A DNA stretch of 64,000 nucleotides. It comes from Saprospiraceae bacterium. Lineage in GTDB: Bacteria; Bacteroidota; Bacteroidia; Chitinophagales; Saprospiraceae. A program made the position numbers and the translations under genes. Under the pieces are notes generated by a model, which had not been told where the DNA came from, searched no databases, and worked only from the letters and a program-made list of their open reading frames with translations. Below are positions 26,669 through 35,821 of the stretch, piece by piece (position 1 is the stretch's first letter; the number at the start of each line of letters is the position of its first letter). The stretch covers positions 186,001-250,000 of the forward strand of contig JABAQQ010000011.1 of NCBI GenBank assembly GCA_019187225.1. The letters are read 5' to 3'.

Positions 26669-28351
26669 TCACTTCTTCTCATCCCGCAACGCCCGCCTCA
26701 ATATCTTCCCCACATTCGTCTTCGGCAATTCCTTGCGAAACTCGATGTGTTTGGGCACTTTGTACGGAGTCAGGTTTTCACGGCAATGCGCGATGACTTC
26801 CTCTTCGGTGAGGGAAGCGTCTTTTTTCACAACAAACACTTTCACCACTTCGCCGGACTTTTCGTCGGGTACACCGAGGGCGCAGGACTCGAGCACCTTG
26901 GGGTGCATGGCCAACACGTCCTCCACTTCGTTGGGATACACATTGAAGCCTGACACGAGGATCATGTCTTTTTTGCGGTCAACGATCTGGAAAAAACCCT
27001 CGGGGTGCATGAAACCCATGTCGCCTGTCAAAAGCCAGCCATCCTTGACGGTTTTGGCCGTCTCGTCGGGGCGTTGCCAGTAGCCCTTCATGATCTGGGG
27101 GCCATAGGCCTGCAATTCACCGACATTTTCCGGGCCGGGCGGGAGCACATTGCCCTGTTCATCGGCCACACGCAGGTCGGTAGAGGGTACGGGCATGCCG
27201 ATGGTGCCGATGCGTCCGCCCGACCCCACTGGATTGACGGTGAGTACCGGGCTGCTTTCGGTGAGCCCCCAACCCTCGGTGATGGGGCAACCGGTGACTT
27301 GTTGCCAGCGTTCGGCAACGGCGCGCTGGACGGCCATGCCGCCGCCTACTGTCGCTTTTACGGACGAGAAATCGAGCGATGCGAAGTCGGGGTGATTGAG
27401 CAGGGCGTTGAACAGCGTATTCAGGCCAATGACGATGTTGGGTGGGTTTTTACGCCAGTCCTTGATAAGGGCTTTCAGGTCGCGTGCGTTGACGATGAGG
27501 ATGTTGCGCGCGCCACAGTTCATAAATGCCAGGCAGTTGACCGTGAATGCGAAAATATGGTAGAGTGGCAGTGGGCAAAGTGCGGTGATATTGCCTTCGG
27601 TCAGCACAGGCGAGAGCCAGGCGCGGATCTGCAACATATTGGCCACTAAATTGCGGTTGGTGAGCATGGCGCCTTTCGACACGCCGGTGGTTCCGCCCGT
27701 GTACTGGAGTGCGATGGTATCGTCGGGACCCGACTCGAATGGTTTGATGGTAAAAGCACGGCCTTGTTTGAGCGCCATTTTGAAGCTCACCGTGTTGGGA
27801 ATGCTGTACTTCGGCACCATTTTTTTGATGTGGCGCACGATGAAATTGACGATCCAGCCCTTGAAGCCGAGCATTTCGCCGATACTGGTGACAATGACGG
27901 TTTTAATCTGCGTTTCGCCGATGATCTGCTGGAGGTTGGCGGCGAAATTTTCCACTATGACGATGGCCTTGGCGCCCGAATCCACGAACTGGTGGCGCAT
28001 TTCGCGCGGAGTGTAGAGGGGGTTGGTGTTCACTAAGATCAGACCCGCCCGCAGACAGCCGAACAGCGCGATGGGGTACTGGATCAGGTTGGGCATCATC
28101 AGCGCGACACGGTCGCCGGGCTCGAGGCCGCGCGACTGCAGGTAAGCGCCAAAGTCGCGGCTCAGTTTATCTATTTCCCTGAACGTGAGCGTTTTACCCA
28201 TGAAAACGAACGCGGGCAGGTCAGCGTATTTTTGAAAACACTCGTCCAGCGCATCCAGTACGCGGGGATACTGGGCGGGATCAATATTGGCAGGTACGCC
28301 GGCAGGATAATTTTTGAGCCAGGGTTTTTCCATTGTCGTCATATTCGTCAT
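26669..28351 (-). CDS. fadD: Long-chain fatty acid-CoA ligase
   Basis: 560 residues, the usual FadD length. The AMP-forming signature YTGGTTGVSKGAM is intact, followed by LYHIFAFTVNCL, the adenine site GWGLTESSPVL, the hinge TGDMGFMHPEGFFQIVDRKKDMI and the C-terminal lysine loop PKTNVGKILRRALR. It activates fatty acids with ATP and CoA for beta-oxidation or lipid synthesis. The stop codon directly abuts that of the convergent DUF5682 gene. The ATG of the first of three close methionines (M1, M4, M7) was used; the true start may be a few codons inside. Confidence 0.93.
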   Translation of the reverse strand: MTNMTTMEKPWLKNYPAGVPANIDPAQYPRVLDALDECFQKYADLPAFVFMGKTLTFREIDKLSRDFGAYLQSRGLEPGDRVALMMPNLIQYPIALFGCLRAGLILVNTNPLYTPREMRHQFVDSGAKAIVIVENFAANLQQIIGETQIKTVIVTSIGEMLGFKGWIVNFIVRHIKKMVPKYSIPNTVSFKMALKQGRAFTIKPFESGPDDTIALQYTGGTTGVSKGAMLTNRNLVANMLQIRAWLSPVLTEGNITALCPLPLYHIFAFTVNCLAFMNCGARNILIVNARDLKALIKDWRKNPPNIVIGLNTLFNALLNHPDFASLDFSSVKATVGGGMAVQRAVAERWQQVTGCPITEGWGLTESSPVLTVNPVGSGGRIGTIGMPVPSTDLRVADEQGNVLPPGPENVGELQAYGPQIMKGYWQRPDETAKTVKDGWLLTGDMGFMHPEGFFQIVDRKKDMILVSGFNVYPNEVEDVLAMHPKVLESCALGVPDEKSGEVVKVFVVKKDASLTEEEVIAHCRENLTPYKVPKHIEFRKELPKTNVGKILRRALRDEKK

Positions 28352-28431
28352 TGTGTCAATAAAGATAATCGGGGCAACTATTATGCGCCGCTAAGATTTT
28401 GGAAAAAAACGGAATTTCAGAAAGGAAGTTT

Positions 28432-30951
28432 TTAATCGAATGTATCCACCAAACTCTTCACCCGGAATGCTCCCTGCGGATCGTCCAATATCCGGTCGGT
28501 TTTGAACAACACCGTTTTGCGTTCGCCGGGCAGCAGGTCGAAATAATTGTCGCTGAAAAAACCATCCGCATCCGTGCCGAGCAGCACGTTTTTGGCGAGT
28601 TTGGCGCTTTCCAGCGAAAGTTGGTAGCCGTCGTTCACCTGCTCCACTTTAAGGCTGACGCTTGTTTTGGGCAATGCCAGTTTTTTGGGCGGGCAGAGAT
28701 AGAACAATCTGCGATTCAACAATTTACCATCCGCATTTTTCAGGGTAATTTCCACCACTGCGTTTTCTAATTTTTGGCGGTCGAGCACAGTTTTCAGGTA
28801 GCCCTGCCAGATCATCCGGCTCGAGTCGGTCGGGACGGCCACATCGGGTTTGGTCACGTCGCTCAGCACCTTGCCGTCGAAATCGAAAGCACGCACCTGA
28901 ACGCTTACGTTCGTTTCTTGCGGTAAATCCGACACGCCATAGACTTTCAGAATATCATCTTCCACAAGGGGCAGCGCTGCTACCGGACTGAACACATCGC
29001 GGACGTAGTAATGCAGCGCCTTCCAGCGGCCATAATAGTCGCGGCTGGCCCAGGATGCCACCGGCCACACGTCGTTGAGTTGCCAGTAGAGTGTGCCCAT
29101 GCACCAGGGTTTGTTGCGGCGGTGCGCTTCGAGGCCCGTGCGCATGCCTTCGGCCTGCAAGATCTGGCTTACATAAACGAAATCCCCGAACGATTTGACC
29201 GGCCGGTAGTCGCGTTTCATGTATTCGGCGAGCAGGGCGTTGCCGCGCGGGTGTTTTTGGTGCGTCAGCATCACTTTGCTTTCCAGTTCGCGTTCCTCCG
29301 GTTTTGAAAACGATTCGATGGTGCGCCATTCAGGAAAACTCTGGAACCCGAATTCGCTCATAAAACGCGGCACCTTTTTATTGAACACATCGAATGGCTC
29401 TTCGTCGTGCCACACGCCCCAATAATGCGAATCACCTTCGGTATTGGATTTCGGATTGGCACGGCCGTAGCGGGGCGAACTTTCCCAATAAGGCACGCCG
29501 CCGCCGTAGTTGGCGACGTATGTGGGTAATAAGTCATTGAACAACAATTGATAATCGCGCCAGAGTTGGTTGCGCTGTGCTTCGGTAAACTGCATCTGCC
29601 ATCCCCAGTTGTGCCAGGCTTCGTTGTTTTCGTTGTTGCCGCACCACAGGGCGATACAAGGATGCTGGCGCAGGCGTTCGATTTGGTCGTAGGCCTCGAG
29701 AGCGGCATTTTTCAAAAATTTGCCGCCACCAGGATACATCGCACAGGCGTACATGAAATCCTGCCAGACGAGGATGCCGCGTGCATCGCAGAGTTGGTAA
29801 AAAAGATCGTCTTCATAGATACCCCCACCCCACACGCGCAGCATGTTCATGTTGGCCGCCACGGCGTCGTCGAGGATGCGTTTGTATTGTGCTGGCGTCA
29901 CACGGTCCTGAAACATATCCTGTGGGATGTAGTTGGCGCCTTTGGCAAATACCGGCACACCGTTGAGTTTGAAATAAAAACTTTCGCCTTTTTCGTCCTT
30001 TTGCGTTACCAGTTCCACCGTGCGGATACCGGTGCGCACAATGGCCTTTTCGATCTCGGTTGTGCCGCGTTTGACGGTGATGGTAAAATCATAGAGATGG
30101 GGTTTTCCCAAACCGTTGCACCACCACAATTGAGGGTCGGGCACTTCCCAGGTCACCGAATCTTCGTGAATGCCGACCTGAAAATCCCGGTCTTCTATCG
30201 AACGGCGTTTTTCGTGCTGCGCCATGAGCGTCACTTTTCCTGCGAAGTCGGAGCGGTAGCGGATGCGCGCAACCATTTGCGCTTTTTCTTTTGAAATGCT
30301 TTGTGTGGTTACGAACACATTTTCAATCAGGATATCATCCCAGGCGAGGATTTCCGGCGCTTTCAGGATGCCACAGCCGACAAAACGCGGGCCCCAATCC
30401 CAGCCGTAGTGAAACTGTGCTTTTCGCGTCATGGTGCGGATACCGCCCGGCAATTCGTAGCCAAGGCTTTTCCAGTCCTGTTCGACTTTTTTGATGGGGC
30501 TTTCAAAATAAATGTGGAGCTTGTTGCTTTTCGGTCGGAGCCATTTTTTCGCGTCCGTTTTCCAGGTCCGGAACATATTATCGGCTTCTAAGATCAGGCT
30601 GTCGTTCAGAAATACTTGCGCGTAAGTGTCCAAACCTCTGAAAACCAATTCGATGTGTTTCCGTTGCAAAGTCGTCGAATCCACATCGAACGTGCACTGG
30701 AACTCCCAGTCTTCGCGCTCGATCCATTGGAGTTTTTCCTCGTTATCACGGTAATAAGGATCTTCGATCATGCCGTTTTGCAGCAGGGCGTTATGTACGC
30801 TTACCGGGACCTGGGTTGGTTTCCAGGCTTCCGTGTTGGCCTGCCGGAATTCCCAGGGGGCATTGACGGTTTGGCGGATCGGCGTGGTGAAATTTTGGGC
30901 GTTGGCGAGCATAGGCAGCGTGGCGATCGTGGCGAGTAAAATATTCTTCAT
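28432..30951 (-). CDS. Beta-mannosidase (glycoside hydrolase family 2)
   Basis: 839 residues from ATG 30951; signal peptide MKNILLATIATLPMLANAQ. GH2 layout: sugar-binding jelly roll (~20-200), immunoglobulin-like domain, then the TIM barrel. The acid/base Glu441 lies in WCGNNENNEAW (436-446), typical of beta-mannosidases, and the nucleophile Glu533 is in SEFGFQSFP. FHYGWDWGPRF in the first domain is also typical of the mannosidase branch. It should release terminal beta-mannose in the periplasm. A perfect -7 box lies 6 nt before the start, so the mRNA may be leaderless. Confidence 0.92.
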   Translation of the reverse strand: MKNILLATIATLPMLANAQNFTTPIRQTVNAPWEFRQANTEAWKPTQVPVSVHNALLQNGMIEDPYYRDNEEKLQWIEREDWEFQCTFDVDSTTLQRKHIELVFRGLDTYAQVFLNDSLILEADNMFRTWKTDAKKWLRPKSNKLHIYFESPIKKVEQDWKSLGYELPGGIRTMTRKAQFHYGWDWGPRFVGCGILKAPEILAWDDILIENVFVTTQSISKEKAQMVARIRYRSDFAGKVTLMAQHEKRRSIEDRDFQVGIHEDSVTWEVPDPQLWWCNGLGKPHLYDFTITVKRGTTEIEKAIVRTGIRTVELVTQKDEKGESFYFKLNGVPVFAKGANYIPQDMFQDRVTPAQYKRILDDAVAANMNMLRVWGGGIYEDDLFYQLCDARGILVWQDFMYACAMYPGGGKFLKNAALEAYDQIERLRQHPCIALWCGNNENNEAWHNWGWQMQFTEAQRNQLWRDYQLLFNDLLPTYVANYGGGVPYWESSPRYGRANPKSNTEGDSHYWGVWHDEEPFDVFNKKVPRFMSEFGFQSFPEWRTIESFSKPEERELESKVMLTHQKHPRGNALLAEYMKRDYRPVKSFGDFVYVSQILQAEGMRTGLEAHRRNKPWCMGTLYWQLNDVWPVASWASRDYYGRWKALHYYVRDVFSPVAALPLVEDDILKVYGVSDLPQETNVSVQVRAFDFDGKVLSDVTKPDVAVPTDSSRMIWQGYLKTVLDRQKLENAVVEITLKNADGKLLNRRLFYLCPPKKLALPKTSVSLKVEQVNDGYQLSLESAKLAKNVLLGTDADGFFSDNYFDLLPGERKTVLFKTDRILDDPQGAFRVKSLVDTFD

Positions 30952-30957
30952 AGACGG

Positions 30958-30965
30958 CAAAAGTA
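30958..30965 (-). promoter_or_regulatory. -7 promoter box of the beta-mannosidase gene
   Basis: The minus strand reads TACTTTTG, an exact TAnnTTTG, 6 nt before the ATG. Transcription would start at or next to the start codon. No -33 TTTG was found at 19-21 bp. Confidence 0.5.
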
Positions 30966-31075
30966 CGTGTTGCGAAAAACTCCCGCGGTGCAACATTCGC
31001 AGAGTTTTCAGGGCGAATGTTCTCCCGAACCGGACGTTTGGCCAAACATTCGGCGCCTTTTCTTAAAAAACCGGT

Positions 31076-31083
31076 TACTTTTG
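31076..31083 (+). promoter_or_regulatory. -7 promoter box for the peroxiredoxin-like gene
   Basis: TACTTTTG, an exact consensus -7 box, 110 nt before the start codon in the divergent gap. The -33 element is unclear. Confidence 0.4.
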
Positions 31084-31193
31084 GGAAAAATTTGGTTAAA
31101 GTCAAAATAAACAACGGCTATTGATAGTTGTTTTATATTGAAAATCAGATGCTTAAATCCATTTGAAGAACAATTTTACATTCGAGTAGTCAT

Positions 31194-31820
31194 ATGCCCA
31201 CCCAACACCCAAACCTGCCGCAGGTAGGCGACGCGGCGCCGTCGTTTACTTTTCAAACGCCTCAAGGCGAAATACGTTTCCCTGAATACAGCCGGGGATA
31301 CTGGTGCGTATTTTTCGCGCACCCGGCCAATTTCACCTCCGCCTGGACGATGTTCTCGGCGTTTCTTGCTAAAAAAGAGCGTTGGCTCAATGAGCGCAAT
31401 ACCCGCGCCCTTGCGTTGTCCACGGTGCCTATCAGCCAGAACGACTGGTCGGACAAAGCGCGGCGGTTCATCGGCATTCACCTGAAAGCGCCGGTGTTGG
31501 AGGACCTCGATTTTCAGGTCGCCAATCTTTACGGCATGGCCTCGGGCCGCCGCGCCCGGGCGGGCTGCAACCGCCTGGCGTTTATCATTGACCCGGAAGG
31601 GATCATCCGGCACATCATCACGCGCCCGCTGATGCCGGACATCGAGAGCGCCCTGCTCGAGATCGAAGCCGAATTTCACCGGCTGCAGGGCAACTTAGTG
31701 GAAGAGTTCAACGCGCCGCCGCTGGTGCCCGTGGGTATCGCCGAGCAATCCGACGCTACCGAGGGCATTTACAAGCCGAAACCGGCGCATTTTCCGAAGA
31801 AGAAAATCTCGCCCAACTGA
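31194..31820 (+). CDS. Peroxiredoxin-like protein lacking the peroxidatic cysteine
   Basis: 208 residues. The fold is that of the Prx6/1-Cys branch: VGDAAPSFTFQTPQGEIRF, then FFAHPANFTSAWTMFSAF and LAFIIDPEGIIRHII. In active enzymes the second motif reads HPxxFTPVCT; here the reactive Cys is Trp51 (codon TGG) and Pro-Val is Ser-Ala. The remaining cysteines (Cys38 in YWCVFF, and one in AGCNRLAF) are not at the catalytic site. It should therefore not reduce peroxides by the usual route; it may be a chaperone-like or redox-sensing relative. It is divergent from beta-mannosidase and 3 nt from a convergent glycosyltransferase. Confidence 0.85.
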   Translation: MPTQHPNLPQVGDAAPSFTFQTPQGEIRFPEYSRGYWCVFFAHPANFTSAWTMFSAFLAKKERWLNERNTRALALSTVPISQNDWSDKARRFIGIHLKAPVLEDLDFQVANLYGMASGRRARAGCNRLAFIIDPEGIIRHIITRPLMPDIESALLEIEAEFHRLQGNLVEEFNAPPLVPVGIAEQSDATEGIYKPKPAHFPKKKISPN

Positions 31821-31823
31821 TGT

Positions 31824-32573
31824 TTACTTCATCCGCTTGTACATCCCGAACTTCCCCAACCCCATCCGCTGCAAAAAGTGGCACACCGACACGCGCAGCA
31901 CACCGAGGCCGTATTTCATGCTGCGACGGAAGTTGATGCTCGACGCTTCCTCGAAGTATTTGGTCGGGCAGGTCACCTCACCGATGTCGAAACCGGCATA
32001 CACGATCTGGGAGAGCATTTCATTGTCGAACACGAAGTCGTCCGAGTTGCCGTTGAAATTAATGGTTTCCAGCACGTTGCGGCTGAACGCCCGGTAACCG
32101 GTATGGTATTCCGACAGTTTATAATGGATCAGCAGGTTTTGTGTGAGCGTGAGGAAGCGGTTGAAAATATATTTGTACATCGGCATCCCACCTTTGAGCG
32201 CACCCATACCGAGGATGCGCGAGCCGAGCACTACGGGGTAAAGGTCCTCGCCGATGATGTTCACCATCGAAGGGATGAGTTTCGGCGTATATTGGTAGTC
32301 GGGGTGTAGCATGATAACAATATCGCCGCCGATTTCCAACGCCTTATTGTACAGCGACTTCTGGTTGCCGCCGTAGCCTTTGTTCTTTTCGTGGATGATG
32401 ACGTGCCGTATTCCCAGTTGTTTGCCTAATTCGGCGGTATTGTCACGGCTGTGGTCGTCGCAGAGAATGACCTCATCCACGAGGTCGAAAGGGATTTCCC
32501 GGTACGTCTTTTCGAGCGTTTTGGCGGCGTTGTAGGCGGGCAATACGACGACGACTTTTTTTCCTTTATACAT
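31824..32573 (-). CDS. Glycosyltransferase family 2
   Basis: 249 residues. The N-terminal GT-A motif VVVVLPAYNAAKTLEKTY and DDHSRDNT bind the nucleotide sugar. In place of the usual DADLQ-type motif it has HPDYQYTP at 90-97, as in a DPM1-like subgroup. EYHTGYRAFSRNVLE follows, also typical. No transmembrane segments are predicted by eye. It probably transfers a sugar to a polyprenyl phosphate or lipid. It stands alone; the upstream gap carries an octad run and a perfect hairpin. Confidence 0.87.
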   Translation of the reverse strand: MYKGKKVVVVLPAYNAAKTLEKTYREIPFDLVDEVILCDDHSRDNTAELGKQLGIRHVIIHEKNKGYGGNQKSLYNKALEIGGDIVIMLHPDYQYTPKLIPSMVNIIGEDLYPVVLGSRILGMGALKGGMPMYKYIFNRFLTLTQNLLIHYKLSEYHTGYRAFSRNVLETINFNGNSDDFVFDNEMLSQIVYAGFDIGEVTCPTKYFEEASSINFRRSMKYGLGVLRVSVCHFLQRMGLGKFGMYKRMK

Positions 32574-32576
32574 TCA

Positions 32577-32616
32577 GAATGAGTGAATGAGCGAATGTGT
32601 GGAATGAGTGAAGTGA
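32577..32616. repeat. Single-arm octad run (AATGAGTG)
   Basis: About four copies of AATGAGTG/AATGAGCG/AATGTGTGG with no complementary arm, directly upstream of the glycosyltransferase start codon. Confidence 0.7.
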
Positions 32617-32626
32617 TTTGATTTCC

Positions 32627-32704
32627 GATTGACGATTACATGATTGTTGATTTTTGATGTGCCGCGTTTAACATCAAAAATCAACAATCATGTAATCGTC
32701 AATC
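32627..32704. repeat. Perfect 34-bp word hairpin (GATTGAC/GATTGTT words)
   Basis: Arms 32627-32660 and 32671-32704 are exact inverted copies with a 10-nt loop. Each arm is a chain of 7-8 nt words beginning GATT (GATTGAC, GATTACAT, GATTGTT, GATTTTT). It lies between the DUF5606 gene and the next gene on the same strand. Confidence 0.9.
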
Positions 32705-32718
32705 TACAATCAAAAAAC

Positions 32719-33171
32719 TCATTTTTCGGCAGATTTTTCTTCTTCTTTATCTGTTTTGGCCGTTTCGGCTTCGCGTCGGGCTTCTTCAAAAATGCCGTTT
32801 TCACGCATGAAGTTGAACCACTTGATGCACTTTTTGATGTCGTTGATGTGCACGCGGTCACGGTCGTGTTCGGGCAGTATCCTGGAAAAATAGTCGCGGA
32901 TTACCGGGCTGGCCGATTCGAGGCTGACTGGCGGGTTTTCTTCGTACTGGTCGAGCATTTTCTGGAACACATCGGTCAGCGACACCGTGCCTTCTTCCGT
33001 ATCGGTGTAAATGCCCACCGTGGCGATGGGTGTGATCTGCTGTTGGCGGGCCGGCACGAAGCGTGTGCGTTTTTCCTTGCGGTCTTCGATGACCACGCCA
33101 TTCGCGCGGCTGGAGACTAATTTGTGTACGCCGGGGATACCCGCGACGACGAGGTATTTTTCTAAGTTCAT
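32719..33171 (-). CDS. DUF5606 family protein
   Basis: 150 residues: LEKYLVVAGIPGVHKLVSSRANGVVIED at the start and PIATVGIYTDTEEGTVSLTDVFQKM in the middle match DUF5606, a Bacteroidota-specific family of unknown function. The C-terminal ~25 residues are a charged tail (EARREAETAKTDKEEEKSAEK). It is next to frr, separated by a heptad hairpin that reaches within 10 nt of its start codon. Confidence 0.8.
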   Translation of the reverse strand: MNLEKYLVVAGIPGVHKLVSSRANGVVIEDRKEKRTRFVPARQQQITPIATVGIYTDTEEGTVSLTDVFQKMLDQYEENPPVSLESASPVIRDYFSRILPEHDRDRVHINDIKKCIKWFNFMRENGIFEEARREAETAKTDKEEEKSAEK

Positions 33172-33180
33172 TTTTTAAAC

Positions 33181-33297
33181 GGTAGACGGTAGACGGTGGA
33201 CGGCAGATGGTAGACGGCAAGTGATGGAGGGTTATCCACTTTTCTATACCCTCTACCATCCACCGTCCACCGTCTTACGGCCAACGTCCACCGTCTT
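33181..33297. repeat. Heptad word hairpin (ACGGTAG family)
   Basis: The left arm 33181-33235 is made of GGTAGAC/GGTGGAC/GGCAGAT heptads and the right arm 33249-33297 of the complement (CACCGTC, CATCCAC). It lies between frr and DUF5606, both on the minus strand. Confidence 0.85.
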
Positions 33298-33299
33298 AA

Positions 33300-33860
33300 T
33301 TAAACAGTCATTATTTCTTTTTCTTTCGTGGCCACGATTTTGTCCACTTGTTCCACGTATTTGTTCACAAGGTCCTGCAATTCGGTTTCCTTGCGTTTGC
33401 CCATGTCTTCGGGCAGTCCTTCTTTTATGGCTTTTTTGATGTGATCGAGCGCTTTGTGACGGGCGGTGCGGACGCCGACTTTGCTTTCTTCACCCGCGTG
33501 TTTGGCTTTTTTCACCAGTTCCTTCCGGCGCTCTTCGGTCAGCGGCGGCACCATGAGGCGAATGACTTCACCATCGTTGGCAGGTGTAATGCCCAGATTG
33601 GCGTTGATGAGTACCCGCTCGATGGGGCCGAGCATGTTGCGTTCCCAGGGTTGGATCACGATCGTGCGGGCGTCGCTCACCTGAACGTTGGCAACCTGAG
33701 GTAGTGGGGTGGGCGCGCCGTAGTATTCCACCTGGAGGTCGGAAATGAGGCTCGTGGAGGCTTTGCCGGTGCGCAATTTGGTAAGTTCGTGGTCGAGGTG
33801 TTCGAGGGCCTTGTCCATGTGGGCTTTCGCCTCGGCCATTGTTTTGGTTAAGTCTTCCAT
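33300..33860 (-). CDS. frr: Ribosome recycling factor
   Basis: 186 residues, full length. LRTGKASTSLISDLQVEYYGAPTPLPQVANVQVSD and the C-terminal three-helix bundle sequence RKELVKKAKHAGEESKVGVRTARHKALD are diagnostic. With EF-G it splits post-termination ribosomes. pyrH, the common upstream partner, is not adjacent. The gene is divergent from the SpoIIE phosphatase gene, with an octad hairpin between them. Confidence 0.96.
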   Translation of the reverse strand: MEDLTKTMAEAKAHMDKALEHLDHELTKLRTGKASTSLISDLQVEYYGAPTPLPQVANVQVSDARTIVIQPWERNMLGPIERVLINANLGITPANDGEVIRLMVPPLTEERRKELVKKAKHAGEESKVGVRTARHKALDHIKKAIKEGLPEDMGKRKETELQDLVNKYVEQVDKIVATKEKEIMTV

Positions 33861-33881
33861 GCTAAAAAGGTTAGAAGGTTT

Positions 33882-33984
33882 CGGGTTGACGGGTTAGCGG
33901 GTTTACTGGTTAACGGGCTGACTTTGACCTGTCCTTCAAGGAAAGTCAAACCCGTTAACCAGTAAACCCGCTAACCCGTCAACC
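33882..33984. repeat. Octad word hairpin in a divergent gap (GGGTTGAC family)
   Basis: Arms 33882-33924 and 33941-33984 are almost perfect inverted copies of about 42 bp, built of octads such as GGGTTGAC, GGGTTAGC and TGGTTAAC. Both flanking genes are transcribed away from it, so a terminator role is unlikely. Confidence 0.88.
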
Positions 33985-34064
33985 TCTTTCAAGCTGCAAA
34001 TTTCACAAGTTTTACATTTTTCAGGAAAATGCGCGACAAAAATGTAGGTGTCCGTACCTTTCCG

Positions 34065-35324
34065 ATGAAATTTTACTCGATGCCTGAATTACAGGAAATA
34101 AAACGCACCCTTTCCAGAATAGAGAAACTGGAGCGGGAGGTGAATCTCAAGCAATTGCAAATCAACAGCTTGCTGACCATTACGCAGGCCATCAATGAGA
34201 ATGTGGCGGCCGATGGCCTGTTCAATATGTACAGTTCATTCCTTCGCTGGGAGATTGGTATACGCAAAATGGCGCTGTTCTTCAAGGAGGCCGGCAAATG
34301 GGAGTGCATGAGTTCGTCAGGTATTGACGAAAAATTGCTGGAGCACGACGTGAATGCAGAGCTCGCCGGCTTTCGCAGCAAACAGGGGGTGGAAGGCAGC
34401 AATCATCCCCTCATCCGCGAATTCGACCTGGTCATCCCCGTGATGCACAAGAATGAGCCCATCGCCTACGCATTTGTGGGCGGGTTCGGCGACGACGACG
34501 ACGTATATAATAAGGTGCAGTTTGTGACTACCATCACCAACGTGATCGCGGTGGCCATCGAGAACAAACGGCTCTTTAAGCAGCAACTCCGCCAGGAAGT
34601 GCTCAACCGGGAGGTGGAAGTCGCCGCCGAAATTCAGCGCACGCTCGTACCGTCGCGACTACCTTCGGGAAAAAAATACCAGTTGTCGAGCATTTACAAA
34701 CCGCACTTCGCGGTAGGTGGCGACTACTACGACGTAGTGGAATACCCCGATGGCAAGATCGCTTTTTGTATCGCTGACATCACGGGCAAAGGAGTATCGG
34801 CGGCGCTGCTCATGGCCAATTTCCAGGCTAATTTTCACGCGCTCATCACCCGACGCGCCACGCTGGAGGAAATCGTCCGGGAGATGAACGCCGCGGTGTA
34901 CCGGGTCACGCAGGGCGATAAATTCATTACTCTTTTTTTGGCCAAATACGACCCCGCCGACCGCACACTCAATTACATCAACGCTGGCCATACACCGCCT
35001 TTGCTGCTCACGCAAGGCGAAGTAACACCCCTCAAAAACGGCTGCACCGTGCTCGGCTGGTTGCCCGAACTGCCATTCCTCGAGATCGGCGGCCTCTGCC
35101 TGACCGACGAGGCGCTCATCTTTTCCTATACCGACGGCCTCACCGACGTGCGCAACAAGGCCGGTGAAGAACTCGGCGAGGAAAAACTGATCGCTTTTCT
35201 CCGTGAAAATGATTGTAGCACCGCGAAAGAACTCAACACCAAATTGCTGGCATTTATTGAACAGTATCGCGAACGCCAGCCATACCCGGACGATATTACG
35301 GTTTTGACTTGTAAAGTTTTTTAA
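34065..35324 (+). CDS. GAF-like / SpoIIE-type PP2C serine phosphatase
   Basis: About 419 residues from ATG 34065; an earlier ATG at 34029 is possible, but a TACCTTTC -7-like box lies between the two. An N-terminal coiled coil (LQEIKRTLSRIEKLEREVNLKQLQ) leads into a GAF-like domain (~35-165). A short coiled linker follows (LRQEVLNREVEVAAEIQRTLVP). Then comes a SpoIIE/RsbU phosphatase domain with metal-binding aspartates in VGGDYYDV, FCIADITGKG, INAGHTPP and YTDGLTDV. Such enzymes dephosphorylate anti-anti-sigma factors in partner-switching pathways. No STAS or anti-sigma gene is adjacent. Confidence 0.9.
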   Translation: MKFYSMPELQEIKRTLSRIEKLEREVNLKQLQINSLLTITQAINENVAADGLFNMYSSFLRWEIGIRKMALFFKEAGKWECMSSSGIDEKLLEHDVNAELAGFRSKQGVEGSNHPLIREFDLVIPVMHKNEPIAYAFVGGFGDDDDVYNKVQFVTTITNVIAVAIENKRLFKQQLRQEVLNREVEVAAEIQRTLVPSRLPSGKKYQLSSIYKPHFAVGGDYYDVVEYPDGKIAFCIADITGKGVSAALLMANFQANFHALITRRATLEEIVREMNAAVYRVTQGDKFITLFLAKYDPADRTLNYINAGHTPPLLLTQGEVTPLKNGCTVLGWLPELPFLEIGGLCLTDEALIFSYTDGLTDVRNKAGEELGEEKLIAFLRENDCSTAKELNTKLLAFIEQYRERQPYPDDITVLTCKVF

Positions 35325-35332
35325 GACGATCC

Positions 35333-35821
35333 ATGTTTACCGAACCATTCCGCATTGCCGCCAATGGCCACTTTGAATTTGATTTCCTCCCGGAAGATGC
35401 CAAAAATTTGGATGTAATCCCGGAGGGTGAAGGTGTTTACCACCTTTTGCTTAATGGCCAATCTTTTCACGCCGAACTGGTGGAGGCAGACTATGCGGCA
35501 CACCAATATGTATTTAAAATAAACGGCGCCAAATACACCCTGAAAATTTCCGACCACTACGAACGCCTCGCACAACAACTGGGCCTGCACGCCGGCGGCA
35601 GTCACAAAGTGAATGTCGTAAAAGCCCCCATGCCGGGCCTCGTGCTCAACATTATGGCGGAAGTGGGTCAAGATGTGCAGAAAGGCGATCCTCTCCTCAT
35701 CCTCGAAGCCATGAAAATGGAAAACGTCATAAAAGCAGCCAGCGAAGGGCGTGTGAAAGCCATTTTGGTACAGCAAGGCAGCGCGGTAGAAAAAGGACAA
35801 TTGCTGCTGGAACTGGAATGA
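35333..35821 (+). CDS. Biotin carboxyl carrier protein (biotin/lipoyl attachment domain)
   Basis: 162 residues. The last ~70 form the biotinyl domain (VKAPMPGLVLNIMAEVGQDVQKGDPLLILEAMKMEN) with target Lys128 in EAMKME. The N-terminal 90 residues resemble the linker region of acyl-CoA or pyruvate carboxylase carrier subunits in Bacteroidota. It should carry CO2 for a propionyl/acetyl-CoA carboxylase whose other subunits are elsewhere. It starts 8 nt after the phosphatase gene, so the two are co-transcribed. Confidence 0.88.
   Translation: MFTEPFRIAANGHFEFDFLPEDAKNLDVIPEGEGVYHLLLNGQSFHAELVEADYAAHQYVFKINGAKYTLKISDHYERLAQQLGLHAGGSHKVNVVKAPMPGLVLNIMAEVGQDVQKGDPLLILEAMKMENVIKAASEGRVKAILVQQGSAVEKGQLLLELE

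Noticed and set aside
33882-33984. Octad hairpin as a transcription terminator
   Set aside because: It lies between two genes transcribed away from each other and has no T-tract.
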